From contig QCJB01000005.1 in assembly GCA_003216295.1 (NCBI GenBank), forward strand, positions 1 to 64,000: a stretch of DNA of 64,000 bases, read 5' to 3'. Under the pieces are notes generated by a model. That model did not search any database. It was given only the letters and a program-made list of their open reading frames with translations, and was not told where the DNA came from. The first letter of the stretch is position 1. The number at the start of each line of letters is the position of its first letter. This document shows, piece after piece, positions 8,772 through 16,458 of the stretch. This DNA comes from Prochlorococcus sp. AG-402-P16. GTDB taxonomy: Bacteria > Cyanobacteriota > Cyanobacteriia > PCC-6307 > Cyanobiaceae. Position numbers and translations under genes: made by a program.

Positions 8772-8942
8772 TTATTTTTCTAAGCTATTAATTACTTCTT
8801 TGCATTCTTCTACTGATAATGATGAAAGAGGAGATGAAGCAGGAATTTCTAAAAGCATGCATGTAGCTATTATTTCAGATGAATCTACGCCTAGTGCCTT
8901 TGCTAATTCTCTTACTCTTAATGTAGCTGTGTAGAATGTCAT
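8772..8942 (-). CDS. stand-alone IF2 N-terminal-type (IF2_N) small domain protein
   Basis: The 56-residue frame contains LRVRELAKALGVDSSEIIA at residues 8-26. This is the helix-turn pattern of the IF2_N domain found at the N-terminus of bacterial initiation factor IF-2 (V-R-V-x-E-L-A-K-x-L-G-V-x-S-x-E-(L/I)-I). The C-terminal third is a second helical segment (SVEECKEVINSLEK). In IF-2 such domains precede the GTPase; here the domain stands alone, so it may bind a ribosome or RNA or be an unrelated use of the fold. An apparent plus-strand frame over the same bases is a shadow. Confidence 0.62.
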   Translation of the reverse strand: MTFYTATLRVRELAKALGVDSSEIIATCMLLEIPASSPLSSLSVEECKEVINSLEK

Positions 8943-9028
8943 GGTTTCTGATGATCTTATGATGACTTAAGTGTTGATTTTTTATTTTATTGCTAAGTAT
9001 ATAGATATGTGTTGGTTAATTTGTTTTT

Positions 9029-9226
9029 ATGCACGAGGATAAAGAGTTGAAGTCCACTCTTCATGAAGTTGTTTCATATGCGGTCAGACGAATGGAGTTA
9101 GCAACTGATTCACAAACTAGAAGATGTATATTTCAGGAATATAAGGAGTGGTTAGGCAACTCTATTGATGATTGGGTTTTATCCTTGCCTCATGACTGGG
9201 GTAGGTCTGATGCTAATTATTATTAG
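9029..9226 (+). CDS. 65-residue member of a small E-Y-K-E-W paralogue family
   Basis: A soluble protein with an amphipathic helix (HEVVSYAVRRMELATD) followed by CIFQEYKEWLGNS and an acidic/aromatic tail. The helix-turn-(E)-(Y/F)-(K/R)-E-W pattern recurs in the genes at 60132-60269 and 60508-60693 of this window, so the three appear paralogous. Function is unknown. The start is the only ATG close to the coding region. Confidence 0.6.
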   Translation: MHEDKELKSTLHEVVSYAVRRMELATDSQTRRCIFQEYKEWLGNSIDDWVLSLPHDWGRSDANYY

Positions 9227-9241
9227 TTAATACAAATATTT

Positions 9242-9478
9242 TTAATTAAAGTTCTTCATAGCGCATTGGTATCCAGCTTCCCTTATGTCTTGTTTGTCAT
9301 CAATGATAGCTTTTAGTGCACAATCACAATAATTTTCTATTGAATCATTAGAAATAGACTTAGTTGCTGGGTTATTTAAAGCACTTGAAACACAGTCTTT
9401 CATTTGACTTTCAGGATATGAATAACCTGTGCCAGCAAAAGAAATAATTAAAATAGTTATAATTATGATTGCCTTCAT
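9242..9478 (-). CDS. 78-residue secreted protein with four cysteines
   Basis: The N-terminus (MKAIIIITILIISFAGTGYS) is a signal peptide with a likely cleavage near residues 18-21. The mature part holds four cysteines (about C29, C50, C52, C71), which could form two disulfides in the periplasm. The spacing C-D-C resembles small helical Cys-bearing periplasmic proteins, but no family is recognised. It converges on the gene ending at 9226 with 15 bases between stops. Confidence 0.6.
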   Translation of the reverse strand: MKAIIIITILIISFAGTGYSYPESQMKDCVSSALNNPATKSISNDSIENYCDCALKAIIDDKQDIREAGYQCAMKNFN

Positions 9479-9634
9479 TTTATTTAAAGTAATTTATTTA
9501 TTGTACATATCTGTTTGAATATTGATTAGATTTGTTTATAAATATATATTTTTTGAAGTTATTTTATTAATAATTAAACTATTATCTCATTTTTAATCTA
9601 AAGTATACTCAAATCATTGTATTTGTTTTCTTAA

Positions 9635-9850
9635 ATGTCATTAGATCAATTAAGAAGATTTTTAAAGGAAATGCAGAATGATGATTTTTTAAAGGAGGAG
9701 GTACTTTCTTCCTCAACGGCGGACGATATTGCCTTGATTGCATTAAGGAGAGGTTATGAATTCTCTGGAGATGAATTACTCAGATTTTCAGGAAAAAAAG
9801 TTGGAAGAGTTACAGTACAAAAAAATGATGTGCCAGGTGAATATAACTAA
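9635..9850 (+). CDS. Nif11-domain small protein
   Basis: The first 50 residues match the Nif11 domain: MSLDQLRRFLKEMQND, then T-A-D-D-I-A-L-I-A-x-x-x-G-Y-E-F-S-G-D-E-L. Nif11 domains occur as leader peptides of some ribosomally made, modified peptides (including prochlorosins) and also as stand-alone proteins of unknown role. This one is 71 residues, lacks a Gly-Gly processing site and lacks a Cys/Ser/Thr-rich core, ending instead RVTVQKNDVPGEYN. It is therefore more likely a stand-alone protein than a lanthipeptide precursor. No modification enzyme is nearby. Confidence 0.8.
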   Translation: MSLDQLRRFLKEMQNDDFLKEEVLSSSTADDIALIALRRGYEFSGDELLRFSGKKVGRVTVQKNDVPGEYN

Positions 9851-9854
9851 ATAT

Positions 9855-9998
9855 CTATTTCCTATTACTTAGCTCATTAACTATTCTATCCCACTTTTTG
9901 CCGGCTTTAATATATTTTGCTCTATTCCTTCTTTGGATTAAATAATTAAAAAGAAACATAGTTAATATGAGTATAATTATTACAAAAATAAAAAACAT
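9855..9998 (-). CDS. 47-residue membrane-anchored basic peptide, unknown
   Basis: The N-terminal 20 residues form one helix (MFFIFVIIILILTMFLFNYL). A strongly basic cytoplasmic tail follows (QRRNRAKYIKAGKKWDRIVN). An AAAAGG sequence 6 bases before the ATG is a plausible ribosome binding site. It converges on the Nif11 gene with four bases between the stops. Family not recognised. Confidence 0.55.
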   Translation of the reverse strand: MFFIFVIIILILTMFLFNYLIQRRNRAKYIKAGKKWDRIVNELSNRK

Positions 9999-10168
9999 TA
10001 CCTTTTCTGCGTACTTTTTTATTATATGTTTTTTTTATAATATGTCTTTACCTCATTGATTTAATAATACTTATATTTAGTATTAAGTGAACATACTCAT
10101 TTTGACAATAATAATTTCCCATTTTCATTCATTTTCTACTAAGATCTAAAGTAATTATTACTAAATCT

Positions 10169-10501
10169 ATGGATATTACATTAATAGCGATTGCTATTTT
10201 TATTTTGGTGGCACTAGTATTTCTCGTGCTTTTTTTGTTTAAAAGTATTAATAAAAAATCTTTTAAAGCAGAAGATGGCTCCCTCTTTGCTAATCAAACT
10301 GATCTAGACATTTATCAATCTCTATATGACAAGACAAAACCATTATTTAGTTATAATGAGGAGAATGTTTCTGCTGAGTCAATACTAGGATTTCAGAAAA
10401 ATTTCTTAACTAAACTAAGAGTTGAAGGTTTCGCAGATTTAAAAACACTTGTCAAATATCGCAAACAGTTTAAGTTATTATCAGATTTAATTAATACTTA
10501 G
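10169..10501 (+). CDS. 110-residue membrane-anchored protein, unknown
   Basis: One N-terminal helix (about residues 4-26, IAIFILVALVFLVLFLF) anchors a soluble domain of some 80 residues with amphipathic helices and a Tyr/Lys-rich end. There is no catalytic motif. The next gene on the same strand starts 60 bases downstream. Family not recognised. Confidence 0.6.
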   Translation: MDITLIAIAIFILVALVFLVLFLFKSINKKSFKAEDGSLFANQTDLDIYQSLYDKTKPLFSYNEENVSAESILGFQKNFLTKLRVEGFADLKTLVKYRKQFKLLSDLINT

Positions 10502-10561
10502 GTTGATTTCGATTTTTTTACGCAAGAATATACTAATATAACATTAATTTTATAAGCTCTA

Positions 10562-10750
10562 ATGAGTAAATCTGAATATACAGAAGAAAGTCTAGCAGAA
10601 ATGAGAGAAGATGCCTTCGTAAATATCAAAGAAGCCTGTATGAGACTTCAAGAAAGATCAAAGTGTGGAAACGACGTTGTCATTAAAATGTTGGGCGAAG
10701 TATCTCAATTTTATGTTACTCAAGAAAAGAAAAATAAAAACTTAGCTTGA
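10562..10750 (+). CDS. 62-residue soluble helical protein, unknown
   Basis: A charged, probably all-helical protein (MSKSEYTEESLAEMREDAF) with two cysteines (C26, C35). Its last nine coding bases overlap the end of the convergent MBL-fold gene. No known motif was seen. Real-gene support comes from composition and position. Confidence 0.58.
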   Translation: MSKSEYTEESLAEMREDAFVNIKEACMRLQERSKCGNDVVIKMLGEVSQFYVTQEKKNKNLA

Positions 10751-11485
10751 TTTTGCAAATTCGTATTTTTTTAAAGGTTCCGGATTTATTAAGTTTGTAC
10801 AAGTATCTTTAAACAAACTAATATCCTCAACTGAGCCGTCAACTTTGATTAATTTACTGATTATCCCTGTAAACGTGATATCTCCACCTGTTGTACTTGC
10901 TAATACTGTTGAGGGATTAAATAATTTTAATAATTGAGGTAGTACAGTTTTACCTTTAATAAATTTACCTGCGAGTGGTAAAGAAAAATCTATTACTGGT
11001 GTTATTAATAAATCTATATGTCGAGGTTTAATTTTTTTATCAAGAAATCCATGTGGCTCAATATAAAAAGAATCTTGTCCTAAATCAATTATGTATCCAT
11101 TTTCAATATTTGGAACTGATGCACCTGATGTTGCCTGAATACGTAGTTTATTATTTTTATAGGTTTCTCCAGGACTTAATTTGTTTATGTTGCTAAAACC
11201 CATTTTGAATACAACTTTACTTGCAGCTTTTGATGCAATTACTGGTATATCTTTATTTATTTTTTCTAGTGTTGGAGTATGTGTATGATCTGGTTGCCCT
11301 TGTGTTAGTAATATATAATCAACCTCCTTAGGAACCTCAATTTCGTTTTTCATCTCCCCTTTTATAAGCCAGTCTCCAGGAGGGAAGGTCAAATCACCAT
11401 TCAACCATGGATCAATCAATATTCTCGTTTTATCCAATTCAATCAACCATCCATTAGCTCCGTAGTATGTAGCTTTTATTGTCAT
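10742..11485 (-). CDS. MBL-fold metallo-hydrolase-like protein with altered metal motif
   Basis: A UlaG-like member of the metallo-beta-lactamase fold: the start MTIKATYYGANGWLIE, then ILIDPWL, then the motif region, and later ASTTGGD. The canonical H-x-H-x-D-H reads T-Q-G-Q-P-D-H-T-H here, so the first two His ligands are Gln while D-H is kept. Cyanobacterial relatives with a similarly altered motif are known to me, so this may be a lineage feature. Metal binding and hydrolase activity cannot be assumed. I chose the ATG at 11485; the longer frame to 11536 adds 17 residues unlike the family. Confidence 0.82.
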   Translation of the reverse strand: MTIKATYYGANGWLIELDKTRILIDPWLNGDLTFPPGDWLIKGEMKNEIEVPKEVDYILLTQGQPDHTHTPTLEKINKDIPVIASKAASKVVFKMGFSNINKLSPGETYKNNKLRIQATSGASVPNIENGYIIDLGQDSFYIEPHGFLDKKIKPRHIDLLITPVIDFSLPLAGKFIKGKTVLPQLLKLFNPSTVLASTTGGDITFTGIISKLIKVDGSVEDISLFKDTCTNLINPEPLKKYEFAKSS

Positions 11486-11555
11486 AGTTTTTTGTTCTAA
11501 TATAACTATTGTTGTTTTGAATGGTGGATTATTCAAATATCCAAATGATTTTATC

Positions 11556-11663
11556 TTATATATATAAAATTAATATTATTATAAATATAATAATACTTAA
11601 AATTAGTAACAGTGAAAATTTCTTTATGTATTTTTGAAATTCATACAACCAATCATTTTCCAT
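11556..11663 (-). CDS. 35-residue single-helix membrane peptide, unknown
   Basis: A short polar, aromatic N-terminus (MENDWLYEFQKYIKK) is followed by a continuous Ile/Leu helix to the C-terminus (FSLLLILSIIIFIIILIL). The pattern is that of a tail-anchored micropeptide. It lies 70 bases upstream of the MBL-fold gene on the same strand. AT-rich DNA readily produces Ile/Leu runs, so confidence is limited. Confidence 0.4.
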   Translation of the reverse strand: MENDWLYEFQKYIKKFSLLLILSIIIFIIILILYI

Positions 11664-11792
11664 GATATCAATAAATTTTTATTATTATATACTCTTAACT
11701 ATTAAGTTATCTAGTATTGTAGAATCATGTATATTTTTGGTTCTCTCGCTTAAGAACATATTTTTCTAATATTGATTTAATTTCTAAATATT

Positions 11793-12512
11793 ATGACAAT
11801 TCGAGATTGGGAAGGGGTTGCTCTAATTATTGGGCCTGGGGATATTGGTAATAGTATGTCTAACTATTTGAAAAAATATGCTCCAAAGTTGGATGTTTAT
11901 GTATGTGGAAGAGATCCATCTTTCGTAAATGGTATATTTTTAGACTTGGAGAATGACCATTCCTTTAGTTTATTTGAAAATAAAATTTCATTGTTTAATA
12001 AGCCGATTCGTTTAGTTATCAATACCAGTGGTTTTCTCCACTCTGAGCTGTTAAAACCTGAAAAGAGACTTTCACATATAAATCGCTCAAATATAATTAA
12101 GAATTTCTCCATAAATGCAATTGCTCCAATTTTGATTGCAAAAAGTATTGAAAAATTTATTAGACCAGAACTTCCCTTCTCCTTTGCAAGTTTAAGTGCA
12201 AGAGTAGGTAGTATTGGTGATAATAAATTAGGTGGTTGGTATTCATATAGGGCGTCTAAAGCAGCTCAAAATCAATTTTTAAAAACACTTAGCATTGAAT
12301 GGCGTCGAAAATTTCCATTTTCAATTGTATCTATATTGCATCCTGGTACTTGTAATACAAAATTATCAAAACCTTTTCAGTCGACTGTCCCTAAGCATAA
12401 ACTTTTTACTCCTGCTCAATCTGCTGAATATTTGATTAATATTATTTCTGAGCTAAAACCATCCGATTCTGGTAAGTTTTTAGCCTGGGATGGAACTGAT
12501 ATCTCCTGGTAA
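11793..12512 (+). CDS. short-chain dehydrogenase/reductase family protein
   Basis: A classical Rossmann-fold SDR. The nucleotide-binding turn is G14-P-G-D-I-G19; the N-T-S-G segment follows the fourth strand; the catalytic Ser lies in FASLSAR; and Y-R-A-S-K supplies the Tyr and Lys of YxxxK. The C-terminal SILHPGTCNT matches the usual P-G-x-(V/T)-x-T. Length (239) is standard. The overall pattern resembles the CsgA-like/cyanobacterial SDR group; the substrate is unknown. It precedes the peptidase E-like gene by 105 bases. Confidence 0.88.
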   Translation: MTIRDWEGVALIIGPGDIGNSMSNYLKKYAPKLDVYVCGRDPSFVNGIFLDLENDHSFSLFENKISLFNKPIRLVINTSGFLHSELLKPEKRLSHINRSNIIKNFSINAIAPILIAKSIEKFIRPELPFSFASLSARVGSIGDNKLGGWYSYRASKAAQNQFLKTLSIEWRRKFPFSIVSILHPGTCNTKLSKPFQSTVPKHKLFTPAQSAEYLINIISELKPSDSGKFLAWDGTDISW

Positions 12513-12617
12513 CTCATTGTTAATTATTCACTTAATTTTCTTTAGTTGTTTATTTCCCCTTTGAATTGTATAGATGTAATTTTAATTGTATTATATTAAA
12601 AGTCTTCTATTCAAAAA

Positions 12618-13310
12618 TTGAAAAAAAATATTATCGCAATAGGTGGTGGTGGCTTTGGTAGGAGTAATACCTCATATTTAATTGAAAAATATTTACTTAA
12701 TATTTCCGATAGTAAATGCCCAAAAATCTGTTTCTTACCTACTGCGACAGGAGATAATGATAACTATATTGTTCGTTTTTATTCTATTTTTACTCGCTTT
12801 AATTGTATCCCATCTCATATTGAATTTTTCAAACGAACTACCGATTTATATAATCATATTATGATGCAAGATGTTGTATTTGTTGGAGGGGGAAATACTA
12901 AGAGCATGCTTGCGATTTGGAATGATTGGGGTATGAGTGAATTACTTAATGAAGCTTACAATGAGGGAGTTGTCATGAGCGGAGTTAGTGCCGGAGCAAT
13001 TTGTTGGTTTACAAGTGGGATTACAGACTCCTGGGATAATGAATTAAGGATCTTACCCTGTTTAGATTTCATTAGAGGCACATGTTGCCCTCATTATGAT
13101 GAGGAACCTTCTCGTATTCCTTATGTAAAAAAAATACTACTTGAACAAAAAGTCCCTAATTGTTTTTCAATCGAAGGTGGAGCTGCTATGCACTTTATTG
13201 ATGGTAAACCATTTAAAAATGTAAGTTTTAAAAATAATAAAAATACTTATAATGTATACCAAATTAATAATTCTATAATTGAATCTCCCTTTGATAAAAT
13301 ACAATTGTAA
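12618..13310 (+). CDS. peptidase E-like protein (family S51)
   Basis: A member of the S51 class-I glutamine-amidotransferase-like fold. FVGGGNTKSML gives the oxyanion-side loop. The nucleophile elbow G122-V-S124-A-G-A carries the catalytic Ser, and a His lies in CCPHYDEE. In bacteria this family cleaves Asp-containing dipeptides in the cytoplasm; cyanobacterial members are often annotated simply as peptidase E. Length (230) agrees. The start codon is TTG, since the frame reaches the G-G-G-G motif at residue 9 with no later ATG before it. Confidence 0.87.
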   Translation: MKKNIIAIGGGGFGRSNTSYLIEKYLLNISDSKCPKICFLPTATGDNDNYIVRFYSIFTRFNCIPSHIEFFKRTTDLYNHIMMQDVVFVGGGNTKSMLAIWNDWGMSELLNEAYNEGVVMSGVSAGAICWFTSGITDSWDNELRILPCLDFIRGTCCPHYDEEPSRIPYVKKILLEQKVPNCFSIEGGAAMHFIDGKPFKNVSFKNNKNTYNVYQINNSIIESPFDKIQL

Positions 13311-13396
13311 TCAAATTTATAATAATTTACATATTTCATTTTTTTTTATAAATACGATTAAAATTATAAAATTCATTAAAAGTCCTACCATTTTAA

Positions 13397-13603
13397 ATGT
13401 ATTTATTTGAATTATCATTTTCAGAGATGGGGCTTAGTTTACCCCTTGTAATTGTATTAGTTATTTTTGGTGGTTTTTTTCTCATAAGCTTCTTTATAAC
13501 TAGTCCCAATATGGATACAAAAGGTTTATTAAGAGTTCTATATTCAAAACCTGTTAGGAAACCTGATGGATCGGTTGAATATCCAGAAAGTAGGAATAAT
13601 TAA
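13397..13603 (+). CDS. 68-residue single-pass membrane protein, unknown
   Basis: A helix at about residues 15-35 (LPLVIVLVIFGGFFLISFF) is followed by a soluble tail (TSPNMDTKGLLRVLY...DGSVEYPESRNN). Translation could also begin at M11 (MGLSLPL), which would place the helix at the very N-terminus. The tail shares the idea T-S-P-N-(M/F)-(D/E) after a helix with the 52-residue gene at 15701-15859. Family not recognised. Confidence 0.58.
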   Translation: MYLFELSFSEMGLSLPLVIVLVIFGGFFLISFFITSPNMDTKGLLRVLYSKPVRKPDGSVEYPESRNN

Positions 13604-13764
13604 ATTTATCTCATATTAGTATTTGTTATGAATTCTTTATATCTTTATTCTGATTATTAAAGAAAATGGACTTTAGTTAGATTTTACTATGGTTTCACGA
13701 TCAATCTATTGTGAAAGTTAAAAATTTTATAGCCTCATTGGACTATTGAATAGTAACGTCGTAT

Positions 13765-15000
13765 ATGAACCTTAATCATGTTATAAAATTGGAAAAAAGT
13801 TTGCTTACTAAATTCGAGTGGATCAATAACTATAATATGAATTTTCTACCTTCCGGCCTGAATGGGAAAGCATTAAAAATTTCATTGGACGATATCCCCT
13901 CTAGAAATGAAGTTAGAGAAGCCATACCCAAGCACTGTTTTACTCGCCAGACCAAGAGATCTCTTTTTTATCTTACTAGGACAGTTGTTATTCAGATCAT
14001 AGTTGTTTTGCTAGGACTCTCGATTCCTCTTACCCAAGGGATGATTCCATTTTGGATTTTATATGCATTTCTTTCTGGTACAACCTCAATGGGACTTTGG
14101 GTTTTAGCTCATGAATGTGGACATGGGGCATTTTCAGATAATCGTAAATTAGAAACACTAGTCGGATATTGTCTTCATTCCTTTTTACTTGTTCCCTATT
14201 TTTCTTGGCAAAGATCTCATGCCGTTCACCACGCTTTTACTAATCACATAACTGACGGAGAGACGCATGTTCCTGTTGTGATTTCAGGTAATGGTAAATC
14301 TGAAAAAATGGGTGGTGAAAATGAAATGGAGTCGTCATTATTTTTTGGAAAAATACTTTATGGGATTAATCAACTATTCCTTCACTTGATTCTTGGATGG
14401 CCAGCATACTTACTTCTGGGCAAAACAGGTGGACCTCGCTATGGGACCAGCAATCATTTTTGGCCAACTGCTCCTTTCTCAAAAAAACTTTGGCCATCCA
14501 TATGGGCAAAAAAGGTATGGATCTCAGACTGGGGAATTGTTTTTATGTTGCTTTTGCTGACCTTTTGGTCTTTATATTTCGGCTTATATTCAATGATTAG
14601 TTTATATTTAGGTCCTCTTATTGTTGTTAATATTTGGCTTGTTATTTATACATGGCTACATCACACCGATACTGATGTTCCTCATCTCGGAGCCAGTCAA
14701 TTTTCCTATATGAGAGGGGCATTCTTATCTATAGACCGACCATATGGAAGAATTTTAGATTTTCTTCATCACTCAATAGGTTCTACGCACGCTATTCATC
14801 ATATTGAACCAACAGTACCTCACTATCATGCAAGACTTGCAACGAGAATCTTGAAAAATAAATTTCCTAATGTATATCTATATAATCCAACTCCAATTCA
14901 TAAGTCTCTTTGGCATATAGCTACGAATTGTGTTGCAGTAAAGAAAGATTATGATATTGATAGATACGTTTGGAAACAGCCCAACCACTCTCAATCATAA
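13765..15000 (+). CDS. desA: acyl-lipid desaturase, delta-12 (omega-6) type
   Basis: A membrane-bound di-iron desaturase that introduces a double bond into membrane-lipid acyl chains. The three histidine boxes are in place: H116-E-C-G-H120, H152-A-V-H155-H156 and H341-A-I-H-H345. Hydrophobic segments lie before box 1, after box 2 (about 200-220) and at about 258-298. The N-terminal DDIPSRNEVREAIP and the box-2 surroundings fit the DesA delta-12 group better than delta-9 enzymes. The total of 411 residues is slightly long because of an N-terminal stretch; M25 is an alternative start. Regiospecificity is inferred. Confidence 0.92.
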   Translation: MNLNHVIKLEKSLLTKFEWINNYNMNFLPSGLNGKALKISLDDIPSRNEVREAIPKHCFTRQTKRSLFYLTRTVVIQIIVVLLGLSIPLTQGMIPFWILYAFLSGTTSMGLWVLAHECGHGAFSDNRKLETLVGYCLHSFLLVPYFSWQRSHAVHHAFTNHITDGETHVPVVISGNGKSEKMGGENEMESSLFFGKILYGINQLFLHLILGWPAYLLLGKTGGPRYGTSNHFWPTAPFSKKLWPSIWAKKVWISDWGIVFMLLLLTFWSLYFGLYSMISLYLGPLIVVNIWLVIYTWLHHTDTDVPHLGASQFSYMRGAFLSIDRPYGRILDFLHHSIGSTHAIHHIEPTVPHYHARLATRILKNKFPNVYLYNPTPIHKSLWHIATNCVAVKKDYDIDRYVWKQPNHSQS

Positions 15001-15110
15001 TTATTAATCTAATTATTTTAATATTACTTTAAAATGAATTTAAACTACTTATATAACTTTTTTAAATTTTAAGGATTTTTATTTATATATTTATTTTAAA
15101 ATAAAAAAAA

Positions 15111-15293
15111 ATGACAAAAAAAGATTATGAAAGTTTCTTATTAAAAATTGATCAATTAAATAAATTGGTTGAATTAATTAATAAGTCACCTGAGAAGTAT
15201 AAATTATTTATTAGTTGTAAATCACATGATGATGTCGTAGCGCTTGCAAAACAATGGGGATTTGATATTGGTAAGAGATGGGGACAGTCGTAG
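15111..15293 (+). CDS. Nif11-like small protein
   Basis: The 60-residue frame fits the variant Nif11 pattern: an N-terminal helix (DYESFLLKIDQLNKLVELIN), then S-P-E-K...F-I-S-C-K-S-H-D-D-V-V-A-L-A-K-Q-W-G-F-D-I. It ends right after the domain (GKRWGQS), so there is no attached peptide core and no Gly-Gly cleavage site. Its role is unknown, as for other stand-alone Nif11 proteins. It converges on the membrane gene ending at 15314 with 20 bases between stops. Confidence 0.72.
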   Translation: MTKKDYESFLLKIDQLNKLVELINKSPEKYKLFISCKSHDDVVALAKQWGFDIGKRWGQS

Positions 15294-15313
15294 GCGTTCT
15301 ATTGAGAAGTGAA

Positions 15314-15565
15314 TTACTGTCCTCCTCCATTGCAGCTCCAAACCTTTGAGGGCATTCCTTGAGTATTCTTTCCATCGATGCGAAATGTTTTTATTATGCA
15401 TTCATTTTGTGAGTCCGCCCATGCTGAAATCGGTTCCAAATCTGTTGATATATCTTTAACTGATTTTGATACTGAAATAATTGAGATTGATGTGAATACG
15501 AGAGAAAGAGTACTTAAGCCTGCACAAATCAAGTATTTGTTACTTTCAAAAAATTCCTTTAGCAT
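15314..15565 (-). CDS. 83-residue membrane-anchored protein, unknown
   Basis: One helix at about residues 11-31 (LICAGLSTLSLVFTSISII) is followed by a soluble, probably extracytoplasmic domain containing two cysteines (C56 and C79, in WSCNGGGQ) that could pair. The plus-strand frame on the same bases is judged a shadow because this one has coherent topology and a natural C-terminus. Family not recognised. Confidence 0.58.
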   Translation of the reverse strand: MLKEFFESNKYLICAGLSTLSLVFTSISIISVSKSVKDISTDLEPISAWADSQNECIIKTFRIDGKNTQGMPSKVWSCNGGGQ

Positions 15566-15700
15566 CTCTAGAAATGATTATTTATTAACAACATTACTTA
15601 TGATTTAGATTTTTATCTTATTAAGTTATCCTTTGAAAATATTAGAGCATTCATCAAATTAATTATTCAATAACTTAAATGCTAAGTCTTTAATAAGGAT

Positions 15701-15859
15701 TTAATCCTTTTTTTCAAAAAAGTCTAAGATTTTTTTTAATCTATCTGTGTTTTCAAAATTAGGACTAGATGTGAGGAAAATCACTAAAACTATCATAAGC
15801 ACCCCAACACTAGATACACCTAATAAAAGTTGTTGAAATGGATCTAAGGATTCAAGCAT
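15701..15859 (-). CDS. 52-residue single-pass membrane protein, unknown
   Basis: The start MLESLDPFQQ is followed by a helix (LLLGVSSVGVLMIVLVIFL, about 11-29). The soluble tail reads TSSPNFENTDRLKKILDFFE. The helix/T-S-x-P-N/charged-tail layout resembles the gene at 13397-13603, though similarity is too weak to claim homology. Family not recognised. Confidence 0.58.
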   Translation of the reverse strand: MLESLDPFQQLLLGVSSVGVLMIVLVIFLTSSPNFENTDRLKKILDFFEKKD

Positions 15860-15960
15860 TTCTATTTGAGTTACACTTTTTAAAATCTTTCTTAATGATA
15901 ATTGAACAAAAGCCTTTATAACGCAATGGAAACTTTATGTTTTAGTTCTTAGATAATTAA

Positions 15961-16128
15961 TTACTTCTCTTTTTTTTCTTTTGGCCATCTTGCTTTTAAA
16001 TTTAGAGGGTTTTTGAGATTTATTTCTACAGGTTTTCCTTGCGCTAATGAGATCAATGCTTTAAACGCCCACCCTCCAAAAATTAATAGAACAGAGATTA
16101 ACAATACATAACTTATATTTGTAAGCAT
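15961..16128 (-). CDS. 55-residue single-pass membrane protein, unknown
   Basis: An N-terminal helix (NISYVLLISVLLIFGGWAF, about 4-22) precedes a basic tail (LKARWPKEKKEK) likely to lie in the cytoplasm. It is the upstream member of a leftward pair of small membrane genes with 101 bases between them. Family not recognised. Confidence 0.58.
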   Translation of the reverse strand: MLTNISYVLLISVLLIFGGWAFKALISLAQGKPVEINLKNPLNLKARWPKEKKEK

Positions 16129-16458
16129 AAATCTTTTATTAATTGAAAATTATATTAATACGTAATCAAGTAGTTTTTTCTATTGTAAATACAAATAAAA
16201 AATAATTTTCTTATGTTTTAATATATTCTAAGTGCTTATAAGCCTTCTAATTTAATGGCTAAATTCTATTCCCTTTGAATTTCTAAATCGACAGACCGAG
16301 CCTTTCAAGGAAATGTCGCTAGCTATAAATACTTATTATGTGCTTTTGTTTAGTCTGAGATTGTGTTTATTCTGCCATTTTTATTTTTATTATTTTTTAA
16401 CTTCTATTGATTTTTATCCGATTTGGTATGAATATGAAAATGTTATTATTTTTTTTGA
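16129..16458. other. intergenic region between divergent small genes
   Basis: No gene or clear RNA seen in 330 AT-rich bases. It should hold the promoters for the leftward gene starting at 16128 and the rightward gene at 16459. Confidence 0.45.

Noticed and set aside
8752-8934. 60-codon plus-strand frame
   Set aside because: It covers the same bases as the IF2_N-like gene, which has a clear domain pattern; this one has none and uses a non-ATG start.
15378-15608. 76-codon plus-strand frame
   Set aside because: Shadow of the membrane-anchored gene on the minus strand, which has a coherent helix and C-terminus.
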